A stretch of 64,000 bases of DNA, taken from Planctobacterium sp047947135. Lineage in GTDB: Bacteria > Pseudomonadota > Gammaproteobacteria > Enterobacterales > Alteromonadaceae. Below, in pieces: positions 62,473 through 64,000 of the stretch. Location: the NCBI GenBank assembly GCA_047947135.1, contig CP170457.1, positions 2,356,001-2,420,000 of the forward strand, given 5' to 3'. Every line of letters starts with the position of its first letter. Within the stretch, counting starts at the first letter, position 1. Position numbers and translations under genes: made by a program. The notes under the pieces are model-generated. The model had not been told where the DNA came from. It worked only from the letters and a program-made list of their open reading frames with translations, and ran no database searches.

Positions 62473-63540
62473 ATGCATAGTTCAAGAATATCTGGAATTC
62501 TCGGCCTGCTAGGGGCGTTGTTGTTACCTGCTGCGCTGGCACAAAATGCACCGCCACCCAGCCCAGTGCAGGTCACTGAAGTTGAAAAAACTATTTTTGT
62601 ACCGACGGTGGATATAGTCGGTACCATTTATAGTCGCAATAACGTTAAACTCACGGCCGGCGTAGGTGGTCGTTTGGACTATGTCGCTGAACCTGGCACC
62701 TTTCTGGTTAAAGGGGAAGAGGTGGCACGTATCGATCCTTTACCTTTGCAATTACAGCAAGCCGAGCAGGAAGCCAACATTAAGCGTGCCAGAATTAATC
62801 TTGAGTACCTCAATCGGGAGCTTAACCGCCTAAAGGAACTGCGACTCAGCAATAGTGCCTCTGTATTTCAACTGGACCAAACTCAATCACAATACGATCT
62901 GGCCCAGGCTGATCTAGAAATCGCTCAGGTCAGATTAAATCAAATAAATGATCAGCTCAGTCGATCTGTTGTCAAAGCACCGTTTGACGGTGTCGTCACT
63001 GAACGATTGCGAGAAGCGGGTAGTGATGTCAGTCGAGCGGAAGTTTTGGTGAACATGTTGGATACAGAGAATCTGGAAGGACGGGTGTTTATTCCCGTTA
63101 AGTATTTGCCGTTTTTACGTACCAGTAAAGAAGTGGTTATTGCATCCGAGACACATCAGCTTAGTGCGCAAATAAAGGCTATTATCCCTGCCGCAGATGT
63201 ACAATCACAGTCTTTCGAATTGCGGGTTAGTTTACCTGCCAGCGCCAATAGGGACTGGACCAGTGGTCAGTTGATTAAGGCCACGATTCCCGTGCGTGCT
63301 CCGCAGGAAACCCTGACCGTGCACCGGGACGCACTTATTTTGCGCAGTGATGGTACTTTTGTCGTGGTCATTGATGAAGAGAATAAAGCGCACCGACATG
63401 CGGTTGAAGTGGGAGAAGGTCAGCGCGATAAAGTGAGTATCAGCAGTGATGCGATTCAAGCCGGAGATCGAGTTGCGACACGAGGTGCTGAACGACTGCG
63501 TGATGGGCAAAGCGTGGTGATTGCCACACCCAATGCTTAG
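62473..63540 (+). CDS. RND efflux periplasmic adaptor (MFP)
   Basis: This 355-residue membrane-fusion protein has a signal peptide (LLGALLLPAALAQ), a lipoyl half-motif at about residues 55-75, a long coiled-coil hairpin (about 85-160, QQAEQEANIKRARINLEYLN), and beta-barrel and membrane-proximal domains in the C-terminal half, as usual for adaptors. The start is ATG 62473 with AGGAG nine bases upstream, inside the permease 3' end; a TTG at 62467 sits too close to the SD. Permease-before-adaptor is less common than adaptor-first, but the overlap shows they are coupled. Confidence 0.87.
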   Translation: MHSSRISGILGLLGALLLPAALAQNAPPPSPVQVTEVEKTIFVPTVDIVGTIYSRNNVKLTAGVGGRLDYVAEPGTFLVKGEEVARIDPLPLQLQQAEQEANIKRARINLEYLNRELNRLKELRLSNSASVFQLDQTQSQYDLAQADLEIAQVRLNQINDQLSRSVVKAPFDGVVTERLREAGSDVSRAEVLVNMLDTENLEGRVFIPVKYLPFLRTSKEVVIASETHQLSAQIKAIIPAADVQSQSFELRVSLPASANRDWTSGQLIKATIPVRAPQETLTVHRDALILRSDGTFVVVIDEENKAHRHAVEVGEGQRDKVSISSDAIQAGDRVATRGAERLRDGQSVVIATPNA

Positions 63541-63579
63541 TCTTTGATAGTTGATTTCGCACCAGCCTGTAGACCACTT

Positions 63580-64000
63580 TTATTTTTCTTTAATGGTTTT
63601 AATCCATTTGTGTTTTAAGCGCTGAATTTCCCCGTTATCTGTTAAGGCTTTAAGCGCGTTTTGCATCGGAGTCTTTAGATGATAGCGTGGGCTCTTGCGA
63701 CTGATCGCCGTGTAAGATTGCATAGTCGCTGTCGGGTGATATGTGCCGTGTTTCAGGATGCGTAACCAGTTGGGGTGGTTTTCTTCAATCTCGTTTAACA
63801 GCTCTTCAAACCCTGCCAGCGTGTCGATCCGATTGCTGGCCAGCAACTTCAGCCCAATATCAATGTTCTTCACATCAACTTTGATGAGCTTCTCGGTGTT
63901 TTCAAATTGTGGGAAATATACGGTACTGCCTAAATAACCCACAACCATTTCCTGTTCAACCATATCGTTGAAACTCTCAATAACCCGTGGGTCATCAAAA
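63580..64000 (-). CDS. Periplasmic solute-binding protein (SBP_bac_3-like), C-terminal part, partial
   Basis: The frame is open from the window edge (codon boundary at 63999) through FDDPRVIESFND and the ATG at 63961-63963 to the TAA at 63580-63582, about 139 residues visible. The C-terminal block (ATMQSYTAISRKSPRYHL, then LKALTDNGEIQRLKHKWIK) is typical of family 3 periplasmic binding proteins, the amino-acid-type ligand binders. The start and signal peptide lie beyond 64000. It is convergent with the RND adaptor. Confidence 0.75.
   Translation of the reverse strand, partial: FDDPRVIESFNDMVEQEMVVGYLGSTVYFPQFENTEKLIKVDVKNIDIGLKLLASNRIDTLAGFEELLNEIEENHPNWLRILKHGTYHPTATMQSYTAISRKSPRYHLKTPMQNALKALTDNGEIQRLKHKWIKTIKEK

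Noticed and set aside
1..64000. CRISPR array, rRNA, tRNA, prophage or insertion sequences
   Set aside because: I saw no regularly spaced direct repeats, tRNA-like cloverleaf sequences, phage structural genes or transposase domains.

Overview
This window reads as chromosome of a Gram-negative gammaproteobacterium, most likely a marine member of the Alteromonadales (Alteromonadaceae-like). The evidence is gene content and order: folC-dedD-cvpA-purF, nrdR-ribD-ribE-ribB(A)-ribH-nusB-thiL-pgpA, xseB-ispA-dxs next to Na+-type pomAB and thiI, smrB/prmB/aroC, and tesA/ybbA/ybbP. There are also lipoproteins, SPOR and OmpA-type envelope proteins, and small families typical of Vibrio/Shewanella/Alteromonas relatives (DUF5062, DUF1289, YeeN-like). 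I found no rRNA, tRNA, CRISPR array, prophage or intact insertion sequence.

Layout. 0-3.5 kb: end of folC, cell division (dedD), cvpA, purine synthesis (purF), a YebC/YeeN-type regulator. 3.6-9.2 kb: a stand-alone receiver protein, then two large tandem paralogues that each carry two intact PilZ (c-di-GMP-binding) motifs, convergent to the receiver and divergent from radA. 9.3-14 kb: radA, ettA and glyA. 14-28 kb: core metabolism: nrdR plus the riboflavin genes (the ribB fusion has lost the GTP cyclohydrolase zinc site), nusB, thiL, pgpA, the isoprenoid genes dxs/ispA/xseB on the other strand, the PomAB flagellar stator, and thiI.

27.6-33.4 kb: a visibly AT-rich accessory stretch of short, mostly single-gene units with long spacers: a multi-pass membrane protein, DUF1428, a rhombotarget-type lipoprotein with a Gly-Gly/TM/Arg C-terminal tail, an RDD membrane protein, a GspG-like protein, an ArsR-type regulator whose promoter and start codon lie in a perfect 20-bp palindrome, an SRPBCC protein, and a decayed fragment of a zinc-type alcohol dehydrogenase. 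Its spacers share a 30-base repeat and a 15-base repeat.

33.4-48.9 kb: another receiver protein; an Hpt / pseudouridine synthase / PanE-like gene string; an M16 lipoprotein peptidase; gshA; an SLT-type lipoprotein; smrB, prmB and aroC; a pseudogene of a secreted small protein (amber stop in the signal peptide plus a frameshift near the end); a membrane-anchored retropepsin-like protease; and a run of small genes ending in the ribosome-rescue factor arfB, DUF1289 and dusC. 48.9-64 kb: a secreted amidohydrolase pair in which the second partner lacks the HxH metal motif, a Gln-rich small protein, tesA-ybbA-ybbP, a 2OG-Fe(II) oxygenase, a structured 686-bp spacer, a secreted cyanophycinase-like protein with a PPC domain, an RND pump with its adaptor placed downstream, and the end of a periplasmic solute-binding protein cut by the window edge.

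Best leads for something new: the duplicated double-PilZ proteins, the amidohydrolase pair, the palindrome-embedded and probably leaderless arsR-type gene, the rhombotarget lipoprotein island, and the hairpin-rich leader of the cyanophycinase-like gene. No complete, obviously new multi-gene system is visible; these are candidates, not proof.
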